Assembly: GCA_016197365.1 (NCBI GenBank)
Contig: JACPVS010000006.1
Coordinates: 124,001 to 188,000, forward strand
Reading direction: 5' to 3'
Length of the DNA stretch: 64,000 nucleotides
Source: Mycolicibacterium cosmeticum
Lineage (GTDB): Bacteria > Actinomycetota > Actinomycetes > Mycobacteriales > Mycobacteriaceae
Part shown: positions 38,790 through 47,763 of the stretch, piece by piece
How the letters are laid out: each line of letters begins with the position of its first letter
Position numbering within the stretch: position 1 is the first letter of the stretch
Position numbers and translations under genes: made by a program
The notes under the pieces: generated by a model
Databases searched by the model: none
The model's input: only the letters and a program-made list of their open reading frames with translations
Told to the model about the DNA's origin: nothing

Positions 38790-39575
38790 TCAGACACCTT
38801 GCCAGTCCGGTTTGGAGCGGTAGGCCTCGCGGTAGTAGTCGGACAGTTGCAGGCGCCGGGCGGCGGCGTCGTCGAGCAGCACGGTGACATGCGGGTGGTG
38901 CTGCAGGATGGTCGCGGGCCACATCGCCGACACGGATCCTTCGACGAGGTGATGCACCGCTTCGGCCTTGGCCGCCCCGCTGGCGATCAGCATGATGTGG
39001 CGGGCGGCCATGATGGTCGCCAATCCCTGGGTGAGGCAGTGGGTGGGCACCGCGTCGACGTCGCCGTCGAAAAACCGGGCATTGTCGACGCGGGTCTGCA
39101 GGGTCAGCGTCTTGATCCGGGTGCGCGACGCCAGCGAGGATCCCGGCTCGTTGAACGCGATGTGCCCGTCGGTGCCGATGCCGAGGATCTGCAGGTCCAC
39201 CCCGCCCGCGGCGACGATCGCGATGTCGTAGGCCGCGCACGCGGCGGGGAGGTCACCGGCCAGACCGTCGGGGCTGTCCACCGCGCCGGGGGCGAAGTCG
39301 ACCCGCGAGACGAACACGTCGTCGATGACGTTGCGGTAGCGCTCGGGATGCTCGGCGGGCAGCCCGACGTATTCGTCGAGGGTGAAAGCGCGCGCGTTGG
39401 CGAAGCTCAGCTGCCCGGCCTCATGGCGCGCGATCAGTGCGTCGTAGATGGCCAGCGGTGACGATCCGGTGGCCAGGCCGAGCACCGCCTCCGGTTTACG
39501 CGTCAGCAGCGCGCCGATGGCGTCCGCGGCGAGACCTCCGAGGGTGGCGGTGTCCGGTTGGATGACGACTTCCAT
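38790..39575 (-). CDS. nagB: Glucosamine-6-phosphate deaminase
   Basis: 261 residues. It isomerises and deaminates glucosamine-6-P to fructose-6-P and ammonia. Family motifs are GLATGSSPLAIYDALI, FTLDEYVGLP (with the catalytic Asp), ILGIGTDGHIAFNEPGSS and MAARHIMLIASGAAKAEAV. It sits between the PTS IIA gene (ATGA overlap) and nagA. Confidence 0.95.
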   Translation of the reverse strand: MEVVIQPDTATLGGLAADAIGALLTRKPEAVLGLATGSSPLAIYDALIARHEAGQLSFANARAFTLDEYVGLPAEHPERYRNVIDDVFVSRVDFAPGAVDSPDGLAGDLPAACAAYDIAIVAAGGVDLQILGIGTDGHIAFNEPGSSLASRTRIKTLTLQTRVDNARFFDGDVDAVPTHCLTQGLATIMAARHIMLIASGAAKAEAVHHLVEGSVSAMWPATILQHHPHVTVLLDDAAARRLQLSDYYREAYRSKPDWQGV

Positions 39576-40030
39576 CAGGTGGCCGCCGTGAAAAGTGCTG
39601 CACCGCTGGCAATCTCGCCCGCACCGACTGTGGTGATGTTCCCTGCCTCGCGTTCGTCCATGATCACCACGGGCACGATCGGGTTGAGCCCCTTGGCCAC
39701 CACCGCGGGGACGTCGTAGGTGACGATCAGCTGGCCGGCGGTGACGTCGTCGCCCTGGGTGGCGTGGGTGGTGAAGCCCTCGCCGTTGAGTGCGACGGTG
39801 TCCAGACCCAGATGCACCAGCACACCGACGTTGGCCGGGGTGAGCACGATGTAGGCGTGCGGCATCAGTTTGAGGAGCTTGCCGCCGACCGGGGCCAGCG
39901 CCTCGATGACGGTGTGGGGCGGGTCGATGGCAGCCCCGTGACCCACCATGCCCTGGGCGAACACCGGGTCGGGCACGTCGGGCAGCGCCACCACCTGTCC
40001 GAGGACCGGCGCAAGAACGTGTGTCGTCAT
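39575..40030 (-). CDS. crr: PTS glucose/N-acetylglucosamine-type enzyme IIA
   Basis: A 151-residue single-domain EIIA of the glucose class. It relays phosphate from HPr to the EIIB domain encoded divergently. The conserved histidines are in [11 protein letters not shown] and the phosphorylated [10 protein letters not shown], with the GEGFTTH segment following. The start ATG 40030 ([11 protein letters not shown]) was chosen over an upstream in-frame start at 40060. It is the first gene of the EIIA-nagB-nagA operon. Confidence 0.88.
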   Translation of the reverse strand: MTTHVLAPVLGQVVALPDVPDPVFAQGMVGHGAAIDPPHTVIEALAPVGGKLLKLMPHAYIVLTPANVGVLVHLGLDTVALNGEGFTTHATQGDDVTAGQLIVTYDVPAVVAKGLNPIVPVVIMDEREAGNITTVGAGEIASGAALFTAAT

Positions 40031-40098
40031 GGTTTCAACACTACGAGCGTCGTCGAACACCGTCCTGCCTTCGCCGGTTCTCGTTTAAGCTGCCCCGA

Positions 40099-41628
40099 AT
40101 GAGCGGGTCGACGAAAACGCAAAGTAGTGCACGGATTCCGGGATTTGCGCAGTTGCAGCGCCTCGGCAAGAGCCTCATGCTGCCGATCGCGGTGCTGCCC
40201 GCGGCCGGCATCCTGCTCCGGTTGGGCCAGCCCGACCTGCTGGGTCGTATCGACACCCCGGTGATCGGCGCGTTCTTCAAGGCGATGAGCGCCGCCGGGG
40301 ATGCGGTGTTTGCACATCTGCCGCTGCTGTTCGCCGTCGGTGTGGCCATCGGGTTCGCGCGTAAGGCGGACGGCTCCACCGCACTGGCCGCCGTGGTCGG
40401 CTACCTGGTGGTCGAGGCGGTGTTCAAGACCATGTCGCCGATCGTACTGGCCGGCGAATTGGACAAGTCGGGTGAACAGGCCCAGATCAACTACAGCGTG
40501 TTCGCGGGCATCGTCATCGGCCTGGTCACCGCCTGGCTGTTCGACCGCTATCACACCATCCAATTACCTTCGTATCTCGGCTTTTTCGGCGGACGCCGGT
40601 TCGTCCCGATCGTCGTGTCGCTCGCGTCGCTGTTCATCGGTTTCGGCCTGAGCTACTTCTATCCGCTGTTCGATGCCGGGCTCACCGGGCTGGGTAAATT
40701 CATCGGCGGCGCAGGCGCATTCGGCGCGTTCGTGTACGGCTTCGCCAACCGCATGCTGATCCCGTTGGGGCTGCACCACATCCCGAACTCGTATGTGTGG
40801 TTTCTCTACGGCGATTACCAGACCCCCGACGGGCAGAACGTCACCGGTGAGCTGACCCGCTTCGCCGCCGGTGACCCGAGCGCCGGCCTGCTGACCTCCG
40901 GCTTTTACCCGATCCTGATGTTCGGCTTGCCCGCCGCGGCGCTGGCGATGATCCACGTGGCCAACAAGAAGCAGCGCAAGGTGGCCGTCGGCATCCTGTC
41001 CGCCGCGGCGCTGACGGCGTTCCTCACCGGCGTGACCGAACCGCTGGAATTCGCGTTCATGTTCGTCGCGTTCCCGCTGTACGTCATTCACGCGGTGTTG
41101 ACGGGCCTGTCGCTGGCGATCGCGTATCTGCTCGACATCCATCTGGGCTTCTCGTTCTCCGCCGGGCTGATCGACCTGCTGCTCTACGGGACGGCGCCGG
41201 CGGCCAAGAACATCCCGTTGCTGGTCGGCATGGGCGTGGTGTTCTTCGTCATCTACTACGTGCTGTTCCGGTTCGCCATCACGCGCTGGAACATGCGCAC
41301 CCCGGGGCGCGAGCCGGAAGACGAGTTCGAGGCCGAGGAGCAGGCCAATCTCGGGGAGGGAGTCGTGTCCCCCACGGCCGTTGTCGCAGCAACCCCTGAC
41401 TCGAAAGCCGAACAGGTCATCGCCGCGTTCGGTGGGCGCGAGAACCTGGTGAACGTCGACGCCTGCATCACCCGGCTACGCATGGAGGTCGTCGACCCGG
41501 CGAAGGTCGATCAGGCGCGGCTGAAAAGCCTTGGTGCGGCAGGGGTCATCGAGGTCGGCACCGGTGTGCAGGCCGTGTTCGGCACCGAGGCCGAGGCGTT
41601 GAAGAACGACATCCTCGGCATCCTCTAG
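40099..41628 (+). CDS. PTS glucose/N-acetylglucosamine-type transporter, IIC-IIB
   Basis: 509 residues. The IIC membrane domain (about 15-400, ten helices) has [37 protein letters not shown] and [19 protein letters not shown]. After a linker the IIB domain has the phosphorylated Cys in [15 protein letters not shown]. With divergent EIIA-nagB-nagA it suggests GlcNAc uptake as GlcNAc-6-P. Sequence alone does not separate nagE from ptsG, so no symbol is given. Its stop overlaps the convergent amidohydrolase gene by 4 bases. A 68-bp gap separates the divergent starts. Confidence 0.92.
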   Translation: MSGSTKTQSSARIPGFAQLQRLGKSLMLPIAVLPAAGILLRLGQPDLLGRIDTPVIGAFFKAMSAAGDAVFAHLPLLFAVGVAIGFARKADGSTALAAVVGYLVVEAVFKTMSPIVLAGELDKSGEQAQINYSVFAGIVIGLVTAWLFDRYHTIQLPSYLGFFGGRRFVPIVVSLASLFIGFGLSYFYPLFDAGLTGLGKFIGGAGAFGAFVYGFANRMLIPLGLHHIPNSYVWFLYGDYQTPDGQNVTGELTRFAAGDPSAGLLTSGFYPILMFGLPAAALAMIHVANKKQRKVAVGILSAAALTAFLTGVTEPLEFAFMFVAFPLYVIHAVLTGLSLAIAYLLDIHLGFSFSAGLIDLLLYGTAPAAKNIPLLVGMGVVFFVIYYVLFRFAITRWNMRTPGREPEDEFEAEEQANLGEGVVSPTAVVAATPDSKAEQVIAAFGGRENLVNVDACITRLRMEVVDPAKVDQARLKSLGAAGVIEVGTGVQAVFGTEAEALKNDILGIL

Positions 41629-43379
41629 CCGCGGACCAGCCGTCCCGGTCGCGCCCCGGTGTCTTTGCCGTCGCGCCGGGTGACCACACCGTTGACGATC
41701 GTCGCGGTGTAGCCGGAGGCGCCCTGCACCAGCCGGTGCCCGCCGGCGGGCAGGTCGTAGGCCATCCGCGGGGCGTGCAGGGTCAGCGCGTCCAGGTCGA
41801 TGACGTTCACGTCGGCCTTCTTGCCGACCGCGATCACGCCACGGTCGCTGAGCCCGAACAGCTCTGCGGTGTCATGGGATTGCTTGCGGATCACGTACTC
41901 CAGACCCAGCTTCTCCCCACGGTGGCGATCCCGCGCCCAATGCGTCAGCAGGAACGTCGGATACGAGGCGTCGCAGATCATGCTGCAGTGCGCGCCGCCG
42001 TCGGAGAGCCCCAGCACCGCGGCGGGGTGGGTCATCATCTCCCTGATGGCGTCGTGATTACCGTCGGCGTAATTGAACATCGGCAGCATCAGCATGGCGC
42101 CAGCGTCGGCTTCCAACATCAGGTCATACATCGTCGCCAGCGGATCTTCGCCGCGCTGCTGCGCGATCGCCGCGACCGTGCGCTCCACGGTGGGCTCGTA
42201 GTCCGGCGGTTCGCCCAGCCGGTAGAGCCGGTGGGTCGAGTACTGCGCCAGGGCGAACATGCCGTCGAACAACGCATTCGGGTCGACCGACAGGTCATCT
42301 TCCCCGAGGATGGCCGTGCGCACCGCGGGCTCGGCGAGTCGGGCGGCGAGTTCCTCCCTGCTGCATTCGGCTTTGAGCCGACGGTAGGTGGGCCGGTGGG
42401 TGAAGGCGTGGTGCCCGGGGAAGCCGAGCAGCATGCCGAACGGCCGCGCGGCCACCTGTGGGTAGAGCCGGCTGCCCGCCTGATGCGCACTGGCCGACAG
42501 TTCCAGTTGTTCGCGCCACAGGTTGGGATCGGCGTCGACCTGGATCAACGCGAAACTCAGGGCGCAGTCGATCTCCTCACCGAGGCGCCGCATCCACTCC
42601 AGTTCCTTGATGGGCGCCACGATGTCCTCACCGGCGGCGCCCTGCGGGGCGAGTTCGAACACCGCGCCACCACCGGCAGCCGTGGCCCGGCCGAGCGCGA
42701 ACAGTTCGTCCTCGGCGGCGAAGGTGCCCGGCACCGGCTCGCCGTCCATCGCGCGGTGCGCCAGCGTCCGCGATGACGAAAAGCCCAGCGCCCCAGCCTC
42801 GATAGCCTCTTGCACCAGGCGGCTCATCGCCGCGATGTCGTCTTGGGTGGCGGGTTCGTTGCGGGCGCCGCGCTCAGCCATCGCATAGGCGCGGACGGTG
42901 CCGTGCGCAATCTGGCTGCCGACGTCGACGGCCAGTTCACGTTTGCCGATGACGTCGAGGTATTCCGCGTAGCTTTCCCAGCCCCACGTAATGCCTTCCG
43001 TCAGTGCGGTTCCCGGGATGTCCTCGACGCCTTCCATCAGTTCGATCAGCCACTGCTCCTGGCCGGGCCGAACCGGCGCGAACCCGACCCCGCAGTTGCC
43101 CGCGACCACCGTGGTGACCCCGTGATTGCTGGACGGCTCAAGCAGGTCGTCCCAACTGACCTGACCGTCGTAGTGGGTGTGAATGTCCACGAAGCCCGGC
43201 GCGACGATCTTGCCGGTGGCGTCGATGGTCTCCATGGCGTCGGCCTCCAGTGGCCGGTCTCCCGGGCCGCGACGCCGAACCTCGGCGATCTTTCCGTCCT
43301 TGATGCCTACATCGGCGGTGAACCGATCAGCCCCGGTGCCGTCGACAACGGTGCCGCCCGTGATCAGCAGATCGAACAC
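41625..43379 (-). CDS. N-acyl-D-amino-acid deacylase/D-aminoacylase-like amidohydrolase
   Basis: 584 residues. The amidohydrolase_3-type metal site is [16 protein letters not shown]. The region [12 protein letters not shown] and the catalytic Asp in [15 protein letters not shown] follow, with a C-terminal [14 protein letters not shown] as in dihydroorotase-like enzymes. It probably hydrolyses an N-acyl amide. The natural substrate is unknown. The start is GTG 43379 behind AAGGAGA. It is divergent from a TetR gene, with a GTAAC-ACC-GTTAC operator in the 61-bp gap, so it is probably the regulated target. Confidence 0.88.
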   Translation of the reverse strand: MFDLLITGGTVVDGTGADRFTADVGIKDGKIAEVRRRGPGDRPLEADAMETIDATGKIVAPGFVDIHTHYDGQVSWDDLLEPSSNHGVTTVVAGNCGVGFAPVRPGQEQWLIELMEGVEDIPGTALTEGITWGWESYAEYLDVIGKRELAVDVGSQIAHGTVRAYAMAERGARNEPATQDDIAAMSRLVQEAIEAGALGFSSSRTLAHRAMDGEPVPGTFAAEDELFALGRATAAGGGAVFELAPQGAAGEDIVAPIKELEWMRRLGEEIDCALSFALIQVDADPNLWREQLELSASAHQAGSRLYPQVAARPFGMLLGFPGHHAFTHRPTYRRLKAECSREELAARLAEPAVRTAILGEDDLSVDPNALFDGMFALAQYSTHRLYRLGEPPDYEPTVERTVAAIAQQRGEDPLATMYDLMLEADAGAMLMLPMFNYADGNHDAIREMMTHPAAVLGLSDGGAHCSMICDASYPTFLLTHWARDRHRGEKLGLEYVIRKQSHDTAELFGLSDRGVIAVGKKADVNVIDLDALTLHAPRMAYDLPAGGHRLVQGASGYTATIVNGVVTRRDGKDTGARPGRLVRG

Positions 43380-43409
43380 GTGTCTCTCCTTCGCCGGATA
43401 TAGTCGGAA

Positions 43410-43424
43410 TGTAACACCGTTACA
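43410..43424. promoter_or_regulatory. Probable TetR operator
   Basis: The perfect dyad TGTAACACCGTTACA (arms TGTAAC/GTTACA, 3-base spacer) lies between the divergent amidohydrolase and TetR-family genes, where an autoregulating TetR repressor usually binds. Confidence 0.65.
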
Positions 43425-43440
43425 GAACCGAGGCGGACGA

Positions 43441-44028
43441 ATTCGCAACACGAAAACCCTTGATGCCGAGACGATTCTCGATGCCGCCGCGCGCCTCGTC
43501 GAGCGGGGCGGATTCTCGGTGCGCGGGCTCGCCGACGCGCTCGGAGTGGCCGTCACCTCCATCTACTGGCATGTCGGTGGCCGCGATCAGCTGTTCGACA
43601 GCCTGATCGACCGCCTGCTCGCCGCCATGAGCAACCTGCCGGTCGAGGGCGCCGATCCGGTGCAGCGCATCTCTTCGGTGGCCCATGCCCAGCGCCGCCT
43701 GCTCATCGAGCACCAGCACCTGCTGGCGCTCGCGCATGGACGAGGCCGGACCGCCACACTGTTCCAGCCGGTCCAGCAGGTGCTCGCCGCCGAACTGGCC
43801 GCGCTGGGCGTCACCGGCGAGCGGGCCGCGCTGCTCCTGCGCGCCGTGCAGGTGCACGTCATCTCCGCTGCGGTCATGCAGTTCTCGACCGTGCGCGGCG
43901 ACTACCACCGCGACCCCTGGACCGCGGACTGGCCCGACCAGGAACTGGTGGCAGCGCTGCAATCCCCCACCGACTATGACGCCGTGTTCGCCTACGGGCT
44001 CGACGCGCTACTCGCTCCCCTGCACTGA
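43441..44028 (+). CDS. TetR-family transcriptional regulator, apparent ATT start
   Basis: About 195 residues. The HTH is TILDAAARLVERGGFSVRGL followed by ADALGVAVTSIYWHVGGRDQ, typical of TetR. The ligand domain ends PTDYDAVFAYGLDALL (TetR_C type). No ATG, GTG or TTG occurs in frame close enough to give a complete HTH. ATT at 43441 gives a natural N-terminus (IRNTKTLDAET) and has GAGG seven bases upstream. In-frame ATGs from 43183 on lie deep inside the divergent deacylase gene and are unlikely. It probably represses that amidohydrolase via the dyad at 43410-43424. Confidence 0.8.
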   Translation: MRNTKTLDAETILDAAARLVERGGFSVRGLADALGVAVTSIYWHVGGRDQLFDSLIDRLLAAMSNLPVEGADPVQRISSVAHAQRRLLIEHQHLLALAHGRGRTATLFQPVQQVLAAELAALGVTGERAALLLRAVQVHVISAAVMQFSTVRGDYHRDPWTADWPDQELVAALQSPTDYDAVFAYGLDALLAPLH

Positions 44029-44040
44029 CCCCTTTCGGGT

Positions 44041-44122
44041 GCTCTGACGAGATTGCGCTGAGGGTCGTCGTTGCGACCGCGGTCGCCTCCATCCACGACC
44101 CTCAGCGCAATCTCGTCAGAGC
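44041..44122. repeat. 28-bp perfect inverted repeat with palindromic loop
   Basis: Arms 44041-44068 and 44095-44122 are perfectly complementary over 28 bp (left arm begins GCTCTGACGAGATTGCG). The 26-base loop contains a second 14-bp palindrome, GCGACCGCGGTCGC, at 44073-44086. It lies between the TetR gene and the AbiEi-like gene. It is longer than a typical terminator and may be a repeat-family element or structured RNA. Confidence 0.85.
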
Positions 44123-44160
44123 TGCGGAAAGATGTCGGTACGCGGGGCCACCATGGCCGC

Positions 44161-44994
44161 ATGGAACCGTTCCTCGGCGATGTAGCCATCAAGAACCGCT
44201 CTGTGACCAGGGGAGTTCTGCGGTCGCAGTACAAGGCGGTCCTTCCGAACGTGTACCTGCCCAAGCGCGCCGAACTGACCCTGGTCGAACGCGCCAAGGC
44301 GGCGTGGTTGTGGTCCGGCCGCTCAGGGGTCATCGCCGGCAGAACCGCCGCCGGCGTCTATCTGAGACCCGATGACGTCGCCTCCGAGCCGATCGAGATC
44401 ATCACCGCCCGCAGGCGCCTACCGAACGTGATCGTCCGGAACGAGCGGATCTCGATTGACGAGGTCACCGTGCGGGCAGGCCTGATGATCACCACGCCGG
44501 CCCGCACGGCTCTCGACATCGCACGGCACCTGCCGAGGGACGAGGCCGTCATGGTCCTCGACGCTCTCGCCGCATCGACGGGCCTCACCCGGGACGCCGT
44601 CTGGCCGCTGGTGGACCGCTATGCCGGCGCCCGCGGCATCGCACGGGCGCGCGAGGCCGTGCTGGAAATGGACGGCGGGGCCTTCTGCCCCGAGGAGACC
44701 CGCGTGCGACTCATCCTGTCCGACGGTGGTCTTCGCCCCACCGACACTCAGATTCGCATCGTCGACGGCCAGGACGAGATCGTCGTCGCGATGGGATGGC
44801 CCCAGTGGAAGGTCGCGGTCGACTGCAATCACGCGGCAGAACAGAAATTTCCGAAGGGCGCCGTCGCCAAAGCCGAAGTGCTGCAACGTCTCGGCTGGCT
44901 GCACATCGAGGTGTTGCCGACGCACACCAAGAGATCGATCGTGTCGCGCACGCGCGCGGCGATCTGGTCGCGCCTCAGGACGCCGCAGCGGTAG
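44161..44994 (+). CDS. AbiEi antitoxin-like / DUF559-type protein
   Basis: 277 residues. The N-terminal half resembles AbiEi-like proteins (LRSQYKAVLPNVYLPKRAEL, then AWLWSGRSGVIAGRTAAGVY and a TTPARTALDIAR motif). The C-terminal part resembles a DUF559/Vsr-like fold (VAVDCNHAAEQKFPKGAVAKA, LQRLGWLHIEVLP). This is a common mycobacterial orphan family. No adjacent AbiEii-type nucleotidyltransferase toxin is present, so a toxin-antitoxin role is unproven. A long hairpin lies just upstream. The 3' end overlaps the convergent TetR gene by 20 bases. Confidence 0.75.
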   Translation: MEPFLGDVAIKNRSVTRGVLRSQYKAVLPNVYLPKRAELTLVERAKAAWLWSGRSGVIAGRTAAGVYLRPDDVASEPIEIITARRRLPNVIVRNERISIDEVTVRAGLMITTPARTALDIARHLPRDEAVMVLDALAASTGLTRDAVWPLVDRYAGARGIARAREAVLEMDGGAFCPEETRVRLILSDGGLRPTDTQIRIVDGQDEIVVAMGWPQWKVAVDCNHAAEQKFPKGAVAKAEVLQRLGWLHIEVLPTHTKRSIVSRTRAAIWSRLRTPQR

Positions 44995-45613
44995 CAGCGA
45001 GGTCCGGCAGCGGCCGCGCGCACACCTCGCGGGCGTCGTCCTCGCTCATCCCGAACAATCGCAGGACATCGGCAGTCACCACATCGGCGGCGTGCGGGCC
45101 ATCGCGATCCGGTTGCGCCGCAAGGAGATTGCCCAACCCAAGCAGCGCGCCACCGGCCATCGCCAATGCCAGCTCCGGATCCTCGACCCGGAACCGTCCC
45201 GCTGCCACCCCGGCCTTGATGTCACGCAACGCCCGGGGCGCCAGGCCGCGCTCGGACACCAACAGCGACATGCCATTGGCCAGCAGCACCCGGCTCTCCT
45301 GTGGACGGCCGCGGAACAACCGGCCGGTCAGCCGGAAGCTGGCCGCGAAAATCTCGGCCGGGTCATCGAGGTTCGCGGTGCAAGCGTCCAGCACGGCGCC
45401 GTGGGCGTCGAGGACTTCGGTGACGGCCGCCTCGAACAACTGCTCCTTGGTGTCGAAGTGGTTGTAGAACGAGCCCATCCCGACGTCGGCGGCCTGGGTG
45501 ATTTCCAGGATGGGCGCATTGACCCGGCCGGCGGCAATGAATGCCTGAGCCGCCTCGATCAGAGCGGCGCGGGTGCGCGCCTTTCGGCGGTCGGTTCGGC
45601 TCACTCCGGACAT
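44975..45613 (-). CDS. TetR-family regulator of the adjacent aromatic-degradation operon
   Basis: 212 residues. HTH: RAALIEAAQAFIAAGRVNAP followed by ILEITQAADVGMGSFYNHFD. A helical ligand-binding domain follows. The start ATG 45613 faces the dioxygenase gene across 93 bp that contain two copies of a TGA(C/G)GATTTCGTCA dyad, the likely operators. It probably represses the divergent operon until an aromatic ligand binds. Confidence 0.88.
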   Translation of the reverse strand: MSGVSRTDRRKARTRAALIEAAQAFIAAGRVNAPILEITQAADVGMGSFYNHFDTKEQLFEAAVTEVLDAHGAVLDACTANLDDPAEIFAASFRLTGRLFRGRPQESRVLLANGMSLLVSERGLAPRALRDIKAGVAAGRFRVEDPELALAMAGGALLGLGNLLAAQPDRDGPHAADVVTADVLRLFGMSEDDAREVCARPLPDLAATAAAS

Positions 45614-45635
45614 GAACACCAGTGTGCCTCATTTC

Positions 45636-45692
45636 TGAGGATTTCGTCAGAAACATTGACTGAGCATTACGTCGTATGTGACGATTTCGTCA
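45636..45692. promoter_or_regulatory. Paired TetR operator sites
   Basis: Two 14-bp sites 43 bp apart: TGAGGATTTCGTCA at 45636-45649 (one mismatch from perfect dyad) and TGACGATTTCGTCA at 45679-45692 (perfect TGACGA-TT-TCGTCA). The first is embedded in TTTCTGA-n8-TCAGAAA. The second ends 14 bp before the dioxygenase ATG. Confidence 0.7.
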
Positions 45693-45706
45693 GACGAGGA
45701 GGTTTC

Positions 45707-46831
45707 ATGGTTGTTGACGTGCACAAAGACCTGCACAGCGAACAGGGCGACCGCCACGGCGAGCACCCGGGCCGGTCCCGTAATCCCGTCATCAAAGTGG
45801 TCGATCTGGCCTGGCTGGAGTTCGAGAAACCCGACCTGACCCGCGCCGAAGCCTTCGCCCGCGCGTTCGGATTCCAGACCGCGCTGCGCACCCCCACCGA
45901 ACTTCACCTGCGCGGCACCGACGCGCACGCCCCCTGCGTGCTGCTGCGGCAGGGGCCCGCTACGAGATTCGCCAGACTGGCGCTGCAAGCCGCCGACGAG
46001 GTGGACGTGCTGCGACTGTCCGAGCACACCGGCGTCGCGGCGCGGGCCCTGCCGGAAGCGATCGGCGGGCTGGCCGTCGACCTCGCCGATCCGGGCGGCA
46101 CCCCGGTGCGGGTGGTCGCGGGCATGCACGCCCTGCCCGAGCTGCCGGTGCAACAGCCCCTCATGCACAACACCGGCCGCGCCGTCAGCCGCACCAACGT
46201 CACGCAGCGCCCGCCGCGGATCCCGGCCCGGGTGCAGCGGCTCGGGCACGTGGTGCTGCAGTCCACCACCTACCGGCACACCCTCAACTGGTACCTCGAC
46301 CTGTTCGGCATGATCGTCAGCGATTTCCTGTACTTTCCCGGTCAGCGCGACCGCGGCCCCACCATGAGCTTCATCCGGTGCGACCGCGGTGCCACCCCGG
46401 CCGATCACCACACCCTGGCTCTGGCGCTGGGCCCGGCGAACCGCTACGTCCACTCGGCCTACCAGGTCAGTGATCTCGACGCGCTGGCCGCCGGCGGCGA
46501 ATACCTCCGTGAACGTGGCTATTTCAGGTCCTGGGGTATCGGCAGACATATCCAGGGCAGCCAGATCTTCGACTACTGGCGCGACCCCGACGGGTTCCTG
46601 GTGGAGCATTTCGCCGACGGGGACATGTTCGACAACACGTTGGAGCCCGGGTGGGCGCCCTTCACCGCGACGGGCCTGTCGCAGTGGGGTCCGCCGGTAA
46701 GCCGGGACTTCCTGGGCAGCGACGCCCGCAACATCCGCCATGAGGCTGCCGCGATGGTGGCCGCATTGCGCGGTGACAACGAATTCGATCTCCGGCGGTT
46801 GGCCGGACTACTGAAAGTTGCTTCCTCATGA
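45707..46831 (+). CDS. VOC-family extradiol dioxygenase
   Basis: 374 residues with two vicinal-oxygen-chelate modules. The C-terminal module has RLGHVVLQSTTYRHTLNWYL (first Fe His), YVHSAYQVSDLDAL (second His) and GFLVEHFADGDMF (Glu ligand), the 2-His-1-Glu site of type I catechol 2,3-dioxygenases. It likely cleaves a catecholic ring meta to the hydroxyls. GGAGG lies six bases ahead of ATG 45707. First gene of a four-gene overlapping operon controlled by the divergent TetR. Confidence 0.9.
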   Translation: MVVDVHKDLHSEQGDRHGEHPGRSRNPVIKVVDLAWLEFEKPDLTRAEAFARAFGFQTALRTPTELHLRGTDAHAPCVLLRQGPATRFARLALQAADEVDVLRLSEHTGVAARALPEAIGGLAVDLADPGGTPVRVVAGMHALPELPVQQPLMHNTGRAVSRTNVTQRPPRIPARVQRLGHVVLQSTTYRHTLNWYLDLFGMIVSDFLYFPGQRDRGPTMSFIRCDRGATPADHHTLALALGPANRYVHSAYQVSDLDALAAGGEYLRERGYFRSWGIGRHIQGSQIFDYWRDPDGFLVEHFADGDMFDNTLEPGWAPFTATGLSQWGPPVSRDFLGSDARNIRHEAAAMVAALRGDNEFDLRRLAGLLKVASS

Positions 46832-47763
46832 CCGTTTCCGTGCTGCGTACCGCCGACGCCTGGTGGGTCAAGACCTCCGGCGGTGCCGCTCGCATCGAGA
46901 CCACAGCCACCACCACCGCTGCCCTGCTGGCCGACCGGGCCGCCATCGACGCCGCACGCACCGGTGACACCGTGCCCGTGGACAGCCTGACACTGGTCTC
47001 CCCCGTCACCGCCCCGTGCCGGGTGGTCGCGCAGATGACCAACTTCGAATCCCATGTCCGCGACGCCGGCATGGATCCCAAGACGGTGCCGCTGACGTTC
47101 TTCCGCAAATCCTCGGCGTCCATCAGCGGGCCGTTCGACGACATCGTCAAACCCGAGCATGTCCGGTTCCTCGACTACGAGGTGGAGATCGGCCTGATCA
47201 TCGGTCGCGACATCCCCGTCGGGACAACCCTTTCCGAGTCCGATCTGCCGGGCGCGATCGCCGGCCTGGTGATCACCAACGACGTGTCTGCCCGCGATAT
47301 CCAGCTGCCGCAGACCCAGTTCTACGAGGCGAAGTCCTACCCGACCTTCACCCCGACCGGACCCGAACTGGTGCTGCTCGACGGGGACGAACTCAAGCGC
47401 TTCGGCGATCTGCGGCTGCGGTTGACCGTCAACGGCTCCGAGCGGCAGAACGCCACCGTCGAAGGCGACATGCTGTACCGGCCGCTGCAGGCGCTGCAGT
47501 CGCTGACCCGGTTCCAGGATCTCGCCATCGGCGACCTGGTGCTCACCGGCACCCCGGTCGGCACCGCGCTGAGCGCCCCGCCGAAGCCGATCGAGATCAT
47601 CGGCAACCTGCTGCCCCCGGCGGTGAAGTGGAAGGCGTTCTTCAAGCGCCAGGCCGCGAACCCGAAATACCTTCACGACGGCGATATCGTCGAGGCCACC
47701 GTGGGCACCGACGACGGCGCCATCGACCTTGGCGCACAACGCATGAGAGTGCGTTACCGGTGA
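46828..47763 (+). CDS. Fumarylacetoacetate hydrolase-family enzyme
   Basis: 311 residues. The FAH metal site is visible: LDYEVEIGLIIGRDIP (E-x-E) with the later Asp in VITNDVSARDIQ, the GPELVLLDGDEL segment and LTGTPVGTALS. In meta-cleavage pathways this family hydrolyses or decarboxylates the ring-fission product, fitting the preceding dioxygenase. The ATG overlaps the dioxygenase stop and its own stop overlaps the monooxygenase GTG. Confidence 0.9.
   Translation: MTVSVLRTADAWWVKTSGGAARIETTATTTAALLADRAAIDAARTGDTVPVDSLTLVSPVTAPCRVVAQMTNFESHVRDAGMDPKTVPLTFFRKSSASISGPFDDIVKPEHVRFLDYEVEIGLIIGRDIPVGTTLSESDLPGAIAGLVITNDVSARDIQLPQTQFYEAKSYPTFTPTGPELVLLDGDELKRFGDLRLRLTVNGSERQNATVEGDMLYRPLQALQSLTRFQDLAIGDLVLTGTPVGTALSAPPKPIEIIGNLLPPAVKWKAFFKRQAANPKYLHDGDIVEATVGTDDGAIDLGAQRMRVRYR

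Noticed and set aside
44161..44994. A complete AbiE toxin-antitoxin system
   Set aside because: Only the AbiEi-like partner is present; the adjacent genes are TetR regulators and no nucleotidyltransferase toxin is visible.
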